64,000 nucleotides of DNA from Drosophila persimilis. Taxonomy: Eukaryota; Arthropoda; Insecta; Diptera; Drosophilidae. Made by a program: the position numbers and the translations under genes. The stretch lies in assembly GCF_003286085.1 (NCBI RefSeq), contig NW_020825327.1, forward strand, positions 1 through 64,000, written 5' to 3'. Shown here piece by piece: positions 1-9,433 of the stretch. Below the pieces are notes generated by a model, which made no database searches, had not been told where the DNA came from, and was given only the letters and a program-made list of their open reading frames with translations. Position 1 is the stretch's first letter, and every line of letters begins with the position of its first letter.

Positions 1-560
1 TGCTAGACCCTAACTCTTGTCACGGGAAAGAGTACCTTGGTATCTAACTGGAGAGTCCTCGAAAGACCATCCTTCTCAGACCATAAGTACATTCAGTTCA
101 AGGGCGAATGCAAACACTCTTCGAAGATAACAGTCTATAGAAACCCCCGGAACACAAACTGAGTAAAGTTTAGAAAGACAATTACTTCGAAGCTCGCGAA
201 TCCGGGCTCATAGATATAGAAAGTCCCTAAGACCCTATCCAACGAGCTACTGAACGCCTACCATGCATCATGCAAACCCTCGAGAACGAAGAGAGGTCCA
301 AGCCACTCTGGTGGAACCGAGATCTCTCTCTCCAAAGGAACAACCTCAAGGAATTCTTCAAGATCGCCAAACAAGCGAACGAGGAGATTGTCAATGAGGA
401 ATATAAATCCTACTTAGGAGCTACAAGAAGGAAATACGTAAGGTACAAAGGAACTCGTGGAGAAAACTTCTGCTCCAACATTGAGAAAGTGCCCGAAACC
501 TCTAGTCTCCGGAAGCTGCTTTCAAAGCAGCTAGACAACGGACAGGACAGAGGGCAGTAA
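1..560 (+). pseudogene. LOA ORF2 fragment: endonuclease end and EN-RT linker
   Basis: The first 120 bases translate, with frame changes, to the end of an APE-type endonuclease, including the catalytic SDH motif (SFSDHKY, near 70-95). The open frame at 270-560 matches the linker of the LOA element at 31238 position by position: a KPLWWN versus PPWWSK motif, a basic stretch, then a NFCSNIE versus KFCSEIE motif. This linker lies between nuclease and polymerase. Nonsense and frameshift changes make the fragment non-functional. Confidence 0.75.
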
Positions 561-1646
561 AGAAGCCCTAACAGCACTAATGGAGCGCACTTCCCTGGAT
601 GCACCGAGGTCACTAGCGCCAAGGAGCATCAGGACCTAGCAACTAAGGAACAGCACCCCCCAATAGGTCTGTTAACCACTAAGAGAATCCACTGGGCCAT
701 AGACTCCTTCGCGGGCATAAAAGCACCAGGACTGGACGGATATTCCCAGCCATGATGCAGTTGACCAAAGAGGTTATTACCCATGGCTCTTCGCAATATA
801 CTCAGCATGCCTAAGTACGGGCTATATCCCATCCAATGGAGAACCTTGAGAGTTTTCTTCCTCCCTAAGGCAGGAAAGTGCAGCCACGTGAGTCCCAAGG
901 ATTACAGACAGGCTTATCGGTCTGTAATCCTCCTTTTTACTAAAACACTAGAAAAGCTGTTGGATTTACACATCAGGAATGAGGTAGGGGACTGATGTCA
1001 ATAAACCAACACGCCTACACCAAGGGGAAATCAGTGGAGACGGCACTACACCTCGCTAGTAGCCACCATCGAGAGCGCCCTTCACAACAAAAAGTATGCT
1101 TTGGGAGCATTTGTGGACATCTCAGGAGCATCAACACGTGGCAACAACCGCAATAACAAGTCGCCTAGAAGCGAATACATACACCCTGCAATCAAACGTC
1201 TGGATCAAAAACCTCCTATGTTGTAGACGGGTGCAATCGGAGTGGGCACCGCTTCCATGGTAAAGGGGGCACCAGAGGCACACCTCAAGGTGGAGTCCTA
1301 TCGCCACTACTGTGGAATTGGTGGTCGACGACCTCATTAAGAGATTTGAAAGGAAGGCCCCAAAAATAACAGCCTATGCAGATGACATAAGCATACTTAT
1401 TACGGGTGTATGTCCATCGACCCTCAGCTCCATAATGGAACGTACACTCAGGGAGATACGTGAGTGGGCGGAAGAGGTAGGACTCAGTATCAACGCGGAC
1501 AAGACGGACCTCATCCTCTTTACCAAGAGGTACAAGGTACCGATATGGACCCCCCCGAAATTTACCAAACTAGGCTGACTCCAAAATCACAGGTGAAATA
1601 CCTAGGCACAGTACTGGACAGCAAGCTGTATGGAGGCCCAATATAG
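561..1646 (+). pseudogene. LOA reverse transcriptase fragment
   Basis: Broken reverse transcriptase. Around 684-750 a degenerate finger motif (IHWAIDSF followed by APGLDG) is readable. 783-995 carries the FLPKAGK and PKDYR finger blocks. 1312-1578 holds the palm with the catalytic YADD box (about 1374-1385) followed by GLSINADKTD. 1560-1646 gives the YLGTVLDSKL block. The active-site aspartates of the YADD box survive, but the piece containing motif A (about 1090-1130) is interrupted. The protein would have copied element RNA at a nicked target (target-primed reverse transcription). Not functional. Confidence 0.85.
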
Positions 1647-2903
1647 TGGAAAGGGTGAAGAAGGCTACCATTGCGCTTTATGCATCCAAGAAGATGCTCA
1701 GCAGCACATGGGGCCTGTCACCTGCTCTACTTGCACTGGATCTACATCTCGGTGGTGCGACCAACTCTGCTGTATGGAGCCTTAGTGTAGTGGCAGGCTA
1801 TTGAAAAGAAGACATACCATAAGCTTATGGAAAAGACTCAGCGACAGGCTCTGCTCTGTATTACAGGGGCGCTGAGGTCAACCCCAACAAAAGCACTCGA
1901 AACTATACTCGGAATCGACCCCCTGGACATTCATGCTCGCCTGATTGTGGGAAAGGCAGCACAACGCCTTATAGCATCAGGAAACCTATCCATACAAGGA
2001 TACGGGCACAGTTCAATTGGCAGGGACATGACCAGATCAACTGATTACATGACCCCCCAAACTTGCCTTGACGTCAAAACAACCACATCTTTGGGACCTG
2101 AAGACTGGAAAATTGCAAGGGACCAAACGAGCACCTCAATATATACACAGACGGCTCCAAGATGGAAGGAGGAGTAGGAGCGGGGCCTATACTGTACAGA
2201 CCCTGAGATATGGCTGTCGTATAAGCTACCGGACCAATGCAGCATATTCCAGGCAGAAGTTTTTTGCCATCGGGAAGGCAGCTCTCCTAACAGAACGAGC
2301 ACACGATGCGGTCAACCTATTCGTCGACAGCCAAGCGGCGATAAGATCCATGCAGTCGTCCGCGGTCAGTTCCAGAAGTGTCTTGGCGAGCAGGGGGGCA
2401 CTAGACATCCTAAGCACGACAAAGACAGTGCGGATCTATTGGGTTCCCACCCACCAGGGCATCGAAGGAAACGAAGCGCCAGACGTACTAGCTAAGGAAG
2501 GCGTCGGGCTGGAGAATAGGAGAACCGAGAACGTGCCTGTCTCCCTTAGAACGCTGCAATGCGATCTAGAGAAGCAGGCTAGAACACAGACTGATAACAG
2601 GTGGAACAGTACCACCACCTGCAAAACCTCGAAGATAATGTTGCAAGGAACGCAACGAGAAACTTAGCCACTACCTACTGCACCTACCACGAAAAAGACT
2701 GTAGATTGCTAGTGGGAATACTTACTTACTATCGAAACCCTGGAACATCTCATCTGCTACTGTCCGGCTCTCTCAAGGGCAAGGAGGAGATACCTGGCGC
2801 CCCAGTGCTGGCATCACTGGAAGATGCCTCCAAAAGGACGCCACAGGAACTGCTGGCCTATGCTAAAAACACCTCGATTCTCGGGGACTTTAAAACCATC
2901 TAA
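1647..2903 (+). pseudogene. LOA RT thumb, RNase H and tail fragment
   Basis: 1827-2040 encodes the thumb/connection typical of I and LOA elements (motif QRQALLCITGA). From about 2130 to 2500 there is an RNase H domain in shifting frames: a TDGSK first-aspartate motif, then VDSQAA with the third acidic residue, then the HQGIEGNEAPDVLAKEG C-terminal motif. 2601-2903 is the tail with a DCRLLVGILT motif; the Cys-His cluster normally found here is not recognisable. At least two frameshifts split the region. RNase H supports the LOA assignment. Confidence 0.8.
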
Positions 2904-2944
2904 ACCTCCCGCGACGGTTCATACACCCCCCCCCCCCCACCCCA
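2904..2944. repeat. C-rich junction tract
   Basis: A run of about 13 C followed by ACCCC lies between the LOA stop codon and the first recognisable base of BEL unit 1 (2945). It may be the degraded tail of the LOA element or a slippage-expanded junction. No gene here. Confidence 0.6.
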
Positions 2945-3100
2945 TTTTGCTGCCGTGAGCGCCGAGGTGATCGTGGATTGTGGATCCGAGCGCCCCTCCG
3001 AGCGCGCGAGAGCGAGTTGGCACAGTGCGCGGAAATTGTTTACTGCTGGCCTGACATCCTCCCCCCCCCTTGCAGAATTGCAAAGTATAATGGGGTGGGC

Positions 3101-4446
3101 CTATGGCTGGGCGTACGCCCCGGCCCGATTCATCCAAAAAAAAAGCTCTGGACTTGACAAGGACGTCGACTCAGTGTCGCTCCACGGTCGGATAGGCGTG
3201 AGGATGCGCAAAACGGGGGTTGCTCTTGAGGAATCTGTGGATGGCGCCGTGGGTCCTACGACGGAGCGGCTCGCGGGGAGACGAGTGTGTCGTTCGTCGT
3301 GAGCCGATGTAGATGGCGACGGTACAGTCGTGGCTGAGCGGGCTGGACGACGAGGGCGGCGTTTGGCATGGTTCGATTTAGATGGCGACGATGCTCCCGA
3401 GGCTGAGCGGGCTGGACGACGAGACGTGGGTACGTGGGTACGTGGAGTAGCGTCTGGTTGTTCTTGCCGGAGTGTTGGTGAGCCAGGCAGTTCCCCGCAA
3501 TACTGGTTGATAACGACAAGTCTCTTTTCGGGGCTCAGGAGAAGAAATTGGTGGTAGGTCCGTAGCGGATGGACTCCTTGGCAGATTCGGCAACGGTAGG
3601 AGCCAATTTCCCGAGCACGTCGGTTCTCCCTGGTGCGGTTGGCGCGGGGACGTGGGGCCATATCTGGGTGCGGAGAACTAAGTTGAAATAAAGGCGACGA
3701 AGACACATTAGTAACTATCTTGGAACGGGTGAGAGGCACATTTAAGACATTGGAAATTGCCGCCCGGTTACATAGTCTGGTGAGGCTATGTTGATCTAAG
3801 GACGGAGCTTTCATCCAGTGCATATTTTGGAAATATTTCCGTCGGTCAGGAGACCGTTCGAGAACTTCTGCGGAGGGAGCTTGAAGGAAATTGCTGTCGT
3901 AAAAAGACCCCGAGTCTTCTACCAGTGTGATAGGTCGTCTGGAAATTTTACTCGAGAACGATGAGATTTGATTCATCACCTGAGGCACTGGACCTGTGAG
4001 TACCCAGCCGAAAATGGTCTCCTGCCCGAGGAGAGAGCCACAGATGTTGGTCAGTGAGCCACTTAACTGAATGGACGGAAGGATATCCGCTCCAATCAGG
4101 ACATCTATTTGTGAACTCTCATAGAAGGTCGGATCCGCCCATGAGATTTTTGGGCAGGTCTCTCAAGAACCCTTCAGAGATCGGATGCGATGGAATATTT
4201 GCGGCCAATTCCGGAATAACATAGGCTGTGGCATTTAGTTGTAAGCCCGGCTTAGTCGGAGAACGGATGGAAAAACAGCAGAGCTTCTTTGACTGAGCGG
4301 ATACGGCAATTATTTAGGCCGGAGACCTGTGCCTGGATACGTTGGAATGGCAATTTGATCATGTCCACAAGACGTTCTGTAATGAACGTCGCCTCTGAGC
4401 CAGAGTCGATCAGAGCGCGGGCGTGGAAAGTTTTCCCAGGTGGCAA
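3101..4446 (-). pseudogene. BEL protease and zinc-finger cassette, unit 1
   Basis: Same region as the 490-codon frame of unit 2, but broken by several indels (near 4160, 4300, 4440 and 3490). The protease motif ALIDSGSEATF is at about 4385-4420, followed by the conserved linker seen before RT in BEL elements (TIFGWVLTGP in the other units; region near 4000). A CRICQGVH zinc-finger-like motif lies near 3580-3620. No reverse transcriptase, RNase H or integrase follows. The frame then runs through a Ser/Arg/Pro-rich region to the polypurine tract. Confidence 0.75.
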
Positions 4447-5979
4447 ATATTAACGATGGCCGTGCCTAGGAGGACAGCACTCGTGCCGGAGGCGAAATAC
4501 GACTAAACGTTTGGCTGGGCTTCGGACGAACTTGGATTTGTACGCTTGGTACTCGTAGATGTAGCTGTGGCCACGGTGAGGAATTTTGTGCAGTTGTGGA
4601 AATCGCCTCGCTGGAGTTTGCTGGATTGCTACGGTGTAGAAGCGTATGGCGCCGGTCTCCACAAATTATACAATTGTGGGCGCTTTGACATGCTCGTATC
4701 TGGTGGCCCTTGCAAAGCAGTTCAAACAAAGCTGCTTTTGCTTAATGTAGTCGGAGCGAGCGCCAGCGGGCATTTGAAGGAAGTAAGGGCATAACCGGAT
4801 TGGATGATACTCTTTGGAGCAGAGATCACACGTACTCCTCGTTTGATTCACTGTGGTCTCGAACGAGTGGGCACTCCTAAGATAAGGACTTCCTTGAGAC
4901 CGAAACGGATTGCTTCTCGAATTGTCTGAAGTGCGTATGCTCGCCCTGGAGTGGGCCTGAGTCTCCATGCTGGATGGTCGTCCTCGGTCACTTCGAGAGA
5001 CAGGTACCCGCTCCGCCAGGAATTTGACCATGGCGTGCCAGGTGGGAATTTTGGACTTGTGCGTCACGGATTGCTCCCAAAGCTCTCAGGTCGTCTTTGG
5101 CAGCTTAGCGGAAATGAGGTACACTAAAACTCCGTCAGCGAAAACGCTGTCTGTGGAGACCTCGGAATGGGTGAGTGTCGTGAGGCACTTGTGGACGGCC
5201 CTGTGGAGCTCTTTTAGCGCTGCTGCTGACTTGTACGGATTTGGGGCAGACTGAAAAGGATCTTCAGCTGGGCCTTGAGTATCAGCCTCTTGTTTGGAAA
5301 CGCTCACGGAGGGTCTTCCATGCGGACGCGAAAACCCTCGTTGGTAAGTGGAGCCTGTGCCACTATGTCGTAGGCTTCACCGCTGGTCTTTTTGTTGAGG
5401 TGGAACAGTTTTTCCACTGGAGCCAACTTTGGGTTTTCTATGTAGATGGCGGTAAACAGGTTTCGGAACGTGGGCCACTGCTGGTAGTCCCCCACTGAAA
5501 ACTTCAGTGTCACATGGAGGGAGGCGGCAACCGCCGGAAGTCGGCACTTGAACGGCCAGTTGCGGCGTGTGAGGGACAGTCGGGTGCTCTAGCTGATCGT
5601 TCAGTTCGGCCAGGCATTGCGCGTAGACTTCGGAGTTGTTCTCGATGGACTTGGGAGAGCGAGCGGGTTGGTGTGCTAGCATCTGGAGCGCTGAGCTTCT
5701 GGTCGAAGCGGGTCAGTCTGCTTGCAGCCAAGGCAAACTTAGACTGTGCGGAACTGGCGGCCATAGTGCTAGGAGCCGTGCGAGGGACTCCCGAGGGGAG
5801 CAACAAATCCTCGAAGGCATGTGGTGCGTGAGCCCTGGACGTGGTCGGACCTCGCTCAGCTGGGGCCGGACGGAAGATGTGGGCGTAGTGACTGAGCCGT
5901 TGGAGCTGGGTGGATGGGTCAAACTCAGCGAACTCAACCGCTTAAACTTCTTGCGAGATTTCTTCTCAACAGTGGGCAT
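4447..5979 (-). pseudogene. BEL gag, unit 1
   Basis: Broken BEL/Pao gag on the minus strand. It starts at the Met near 5979 (MPTVEKK, basic). About 5300-5520 holds the capsid-like DUF1759-type core (EVFSG-YQQW, then FHLNKKTSGEAYDI). 4466-4900 holds the nucleocapsid Cys-His array (CDLCSKEYH, then CLNCF, then CIICGDRRHTLLH). The core is split by an extra C near 5495, by a frameshift near 5650 that all units share, and by others unique to this copy. It retains the 28 bases missing in units 2-4. It once packaged element RNA; it cannot make a full protein now. Confidence 0.8.
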
Positions 5980-6993
5980 GTTTTGCTGATGGATCTGCGA
6001 TAACGCGTATTAGAGTCGCAAAGGTAGGTGAGCGAAATGGCGACGTGGAAGTTCAGAACTACGAACCGTGGATATGTGGTTTTGGTGGAATTTATAGCGA
6101 GTATTTAAATTATGGAAATAGTACACCGTGGCCGGAATACATAGATATAAATACTACGATCAACAACAAATGTCTAACCAAGAACGAAAATTGAGGATGG
6201 ACGATAATATTGAGGCACGAGGTATCAATATACCAAAATACCAATGTATAGAGACGGTTGAAAACAATATACTCTCGAAATGCAGGGTAGCGCGTCACTT
6301 GGCGTTCCGTTACGGTCAAGCGCGGCACCGAAAAATATTCTCCCCACAACTACAACGCAGGCAAACGGTGGAGAAGCGAAAGCGAAAAGAAAAACGAAAA
6401 GAATGCACCGCTGCTGCTGCTTGTATGTGTGTATGTATAGCTGTAAGTGCTATGTACCGCGGCTTGGGTTGAAGAGATGTCAAACAACGGGTAAAACGGT
6501 GGATAACCGTTTTATATACAATATGTATATTATACAGATGTGCAAGAATATGCTAACTTAAAATGCGTACGTATAGATATGTAAGATAAATACATATGTG
6601 TGGGATTTAGTGGGAAACCACAGAGGGCAACAGAGTCTGTAGAGATAACAGAACAAGTAACAGAGAGAGAGACTAGAAGCGGCCGTCGAACAAAGAGAGG
6701 AGAGAAAACAGCCTCAACGATCGACGCCATTTAATTATCTGTATTAATCAAAATATACTTAAAGCACAGCGACCATTGTAATCATAACTAATCTTAAATA
6801 ACATTCATAAATAAAGACTAATTATAATAAAACCTGGCGTCCTGGACTAAGTACAACTACGGAAAATCCGGGGCCACATATGTATGTGCCGTATGTATGG
6901 ATCGTTATTTTGTTGGTAGTATAATTAGTTGAATAAGGAGGCGCAGTGATTTGTTATTTTATTTCCTTATAAAACCGACAAACTATGGAACAA

Positions 6994-7043
6994 CATGGCG
7001 TTACCACCACTATCATTGAGCGAAATCCACTTGAACCAGGCAC
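6994..7043 (+). repeat. 50-bp patch identical to errantivirus gag start
   Basis: Bases 6994-7043 are identical to 8476-8525, the first codons of errantivirus 1 gag including its ATG. In units 2-4 the same place reads CTATGGAACGTTGAGCAGG, so the patch replaces about six bases and ends in the shared CAGGCAC. It is a filler sequence inside BEL unit 1 only, not a gene. Confidence 0.9.
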
Positions 7044-7567
7044 GGAATAAACAACAAAAATAATTGCAAGAATATGCCTTTATGTTTGTTGCCAGCCGCT
7101 TGGATTGCGTTGCGATGTGTACATACATGTATGTATGTATGTTAGCAACGAAAGCTCAGCTGGTAGCTGGGAGAGGTAAGAATATTATTTACACTGGATC
7201 GGAAGGAGTTAGCTCGGATCAAATTAAAACTTTGGAGAAGTAGGAGGCCACAACCGTTGACAGAACGAGGTATGGTTTAATTTGGAGCTAGAGCGAGAAA
7301 TAAATACATATGTATACATACATATGCCACTGCACTGTTGTTAGGCACAATCGAAGACTACTTATCTTGAACTTGGAGCGATCCGCCGATGCTGGCTGGG
7401 GTGAGATTCTCCTTATGGGGAAGGCGAAGATCCGGCTCGTAGGACCAATGTTTGTAGTGGGGCGGATCGAGGTTCAATTATCCAACGGCGAGGTGTATGT
7501 TCCAGTTTAAAGTCCTAGCAGTCGTCACAGAAAGGAAAGGCCGATGGGTTTCGTTGTATGTACATAT

Positions 7568-7571
7568 ATAT
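7568..7571. other. Target-site duplication ATAT, left
   Basis: ATAT immediately before the LTR start AGTGACATAT. It is matched by ATAT at 15124-15127 after the last LTR base. Flanks join to the intact array sequence TACATATATATATGTTCATG seen in other units. Confidence 0.85.
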
Positions 7572-8170
7572 AGTGACATATCCATAATTCCCCACATCCC
7601 ATACACATTATGTTTATGTACAATTCATCCACCCCATCCACACAAGTAACAGGACCCCCCCACTCAAGAATCAATAACTGTTTTCTTCCCATACTCCAAG
7701 CTAGGGCCCCCCATAATATAAACAATGGACCACATTGTTTCAGCAACATTAGAATCACGCCACTCTCGAGAAATCGATTCTTTAGAATCACGCCACTCAT
7801 GAGGACCAATCAAAGCTAGACATAAAACCAAGGAGTATCACATTCCTAGCTCCGTCATGTAATGCAACACCGATCGCCAGCAGTGGATGCCTTTCATCAA
7901 AGCCGACGCATCCCCAAATATCGATCCAGGCACGTACGCCACCGACACGAAGATGCAGCCGAGGAAAGCAACGCCCGAAGCCAGAGTCGGGAGTTCCAAG
8001 AGAAGGGCTCACGGAAACTAGCCAGCAGCAGAGAGATCAGTTCCGTTTGAGACAAGCAGACCGAAAGTCAAGTCGGGGAATTCATTTAAATCTTGTGACA
8101 TAAAGATATTTAAGTTGTAAAATAAAAGTCTTTGTTAAAAAACTTAAAATCGAGTTGCGGATAGTTAACT
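7572..8170 (+). repeat. Errantivirus 1 5' LTR (599 bp)
   Basis: Begins AGTGACATATCC and ends GTTAACT, directly followed by the primer-binding site. The last 203 bases (7968-8170) recur at 14921-15123 as the surviving 3' LTR piece with only a few differences, which fixes the boundary. A polyadenylation-type AATAAA lies in the 3' part (about 8121). It acted as promoter and terminator of the element. Confidence 0.9.
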
Positions 8171-8187
8171 GGCGCAGTCGGTAGGAT
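8170..8187 (+). other. Primer-binding site, tRNA-Ser type
   Basis: TGGCGCAGTCGGTAGGA directly abuts the LTR end. This is the tRNA-Ser complementary primer site known from 17.6, 297 and relatives. It primes minus-strand DNA synthesis. Confidence 0.85.
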
Positions 8188-8476
8188 TTCGTTTAAAATT
8201 AACACCTATATTTCGGTAATGGTCAGCTTGTGTAATTTATAATTACTGTGATCACGTAATCCCGGAATTGTTAATAAAATTGTGAAATCCGCCAAAGAAC
8301 CTATGTGCTGCAAGCACATACGATTTGCAAAACTAATTTAAGTGAACTGAAGTAAGCGGAGATAGTGAATCACCAAGGACAGTGAAACACTTAATACAAA
8401 ATCAAAAAAACTTACAAGTGAACCAAAATAAAGTTAAAAACTACAACAAAAACAAAACCCAATCAACACCAACATC
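8188..8476 (+). other. Errantivirus 1 untranslated leader
   Basis: A-rich leader between the primer-binding site and the gag start, without a long open frame. In errantiviruses the leader carries packaging and splice-donor functions; no splice site can be assigned with confidence here. Confidence 0.6.
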
Positions 8477-9433
8477 ATGGCGTTACCACCACTATCATTG
8501 AGCGAAATCCACTTGAACCAGGCACTGCTGTCGATCCGACAAATACCTGCCTATGACGGTTCATCTGGACAGCTAAGCTCATTTATCAAACGAATCGAAT
8601 ATGTATGCGGATTATATCCAACTGAAGATCTTCGCCAACAAAGGATCCTATTTGGAGCGACCGAGATCCAACTGTCAGGAGAGGCACAACGCATATCGCA
8701 AATGATACAACCCAACACGTGGCTCGAACTGAAGACGGCGCTGATCAACGAGTTCAAAAATCACACACCATATGAAGAACTCTTACGACAACTATACACC
8801 ACCAGATTCAACGGCAGTCTTCGTAAGTTTATAGAAGAATTAGAGATAAAAGCATTATTAATAAACAATAAGCTAAACTTAGAAAACATACCAAAAAATA
8901 ATGTCATTTATAAAAACGCTTTGAACAACACAATTAAAGATGTCATTACTCGAAAACTTCCTGACAGAATGTTCATGACCTTAGCAAGAAAAGATATTAC
9001 CACATTGTCTAATCTTAAGAAGGCAGCACAAGAAGAAGGATTGTACGAAGCTAGTACAACAGATTCAGGTACAAATAAAGATCAATCGAAATCGTCTCAA
9101 TCAAATCGAAAGAATGTTGGAAACTATTATCCAAATTATAATACTACTAACTATCACAATCAAACTCAGAGTTCATCTGGAACAGGTCAGACTAATCGAA
9201 CAAATCAAAATCAAAATTCCCAAAATCCTGGATTATACAATGAGTTCGAAAATTCCTTGAATCAAGGTAGGGCTCAGAATCCATTCAATCAGCAAATATC
9301 TCAAAACCAAGCTAGTGGGAGTGGACCCAACCAACCTACTAAAAGAGGGAGGGAGAGCCAGAGTGGCCAAACGAAGATGGACGTAAATTTTCATCAAGCC
9401 GCCTCGGAAGAAACCGAGGAGGACCCTATATAA
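8477..9433 (+). CDS. gag: Errantivirus 1 Gag (318 aa)
   Basis: Intact Gag that would form the capsid of intracellular particles. Residues 1-200 form the helical capsid-type region (motifs IPAYDG, FIKRIEYV, TWLELKTALINEF). Residues 200-318 are very rich in Asn, Gln, Ser and Gly. There is no CCHC zinc knuckle, as is usual for errantivirus Gag. The ATG lies in a CATC-ATGG context and is the first in the frame. The 3' end overlaps pol in the -1 frame; a slippery heptamer and hairpin are at 9385-9419. The start is the source of the patch at 6994-7043. Length is as expected for the family. Confidence 0.9.
   Translation: MALPPLSLSEIHLNQALLSIRQIPAYDGSSGQLSSFIKRIEYVCGLYPTEDLRQQRILFGATEIQLSGEAQRISQMIQPNTWLELKTALINEFKNHTPYEELLRQLYTTRFNGSLRKFIEELEIKALLINNKLNLENIPKNNVIYKNALNNTIKDVITRKLPDRMFMTLARKDITTLSNLKKAAQEEGLYEASTTDSGTNKDQSKSSQSNRKNVGNYYPNYNTTNYHNQTQSSSGTGQTNRTNQNQNSQNPGLYNEFENSLNQGRAQNPFNQQISQNQASGSGPNQPTKRGRESQSGQTKMDVNFHQAASEETEEDPI

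Larger units (their letters stand above)
1..2925 (+). mobile_element. LOA-clade non-LTR retrotransposon, 3' part, decayed
   Basis: Plus-strand remnant of a LOA-clade LINE, seen as successive broken reading frames in the order endonuclease C-terminus, linker, reverse transcriptase, thumb, RNase H, C-terminal tail. The element enters from the left of the window, so its 5' half is not visible. It ends near 2925, where a C-rich tract leads into the BEL array. Many stops and frameshifts separate the pieces, and it is much more degraded than the LOA element at 29335. RNase H downstream of RT is known for the I/LOA group and supports LOA over Jockey or CR1. The exact family is not identifiable by eye. 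Confidence 0.85.
2945..7571 (-). mobile_element. BEL-like array unit 1 (left, oldest-looking)
   Basis: Left unit of the array. It differs from units 2-4 by many single-base changes and small indels. It keeps a 28-bp segment (about 5121-5148, within gag) that units 2-4 have all lost, and it alone carries a 50-bp patch copied from errantivirus gag (6994-7043). Minus-strand order: leader and LTR (right), gag, protease, zinc-finger cassette, polypurine tract (3056-3072), then 111 bases of the next LTR (2945-3055), cut by the junction with the LOA element. Confidence 0.88.
5980..7571 (-). repeat. BEL unit leader and LTR region (split by errantivirus)
   Basis: Non-coding block upstream of gag on the minus strand. 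With 15124-15334 it once formed one continuous LTR-plus-leader segment, now separated by the errantivirus at 7572. The LTR terminus at gag-distal side is clear (TGTTCAGGCC on the minus strand, adjacent to a polypurine run), but I could not fix the other LTR end or a convincing primer-binding site. The block has AT-rich stretches, GA-rich purine tracts and ACAT/ATGT microsatellite patches. Short open frames here recur only because the units are copies. Confidence 0.65.
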
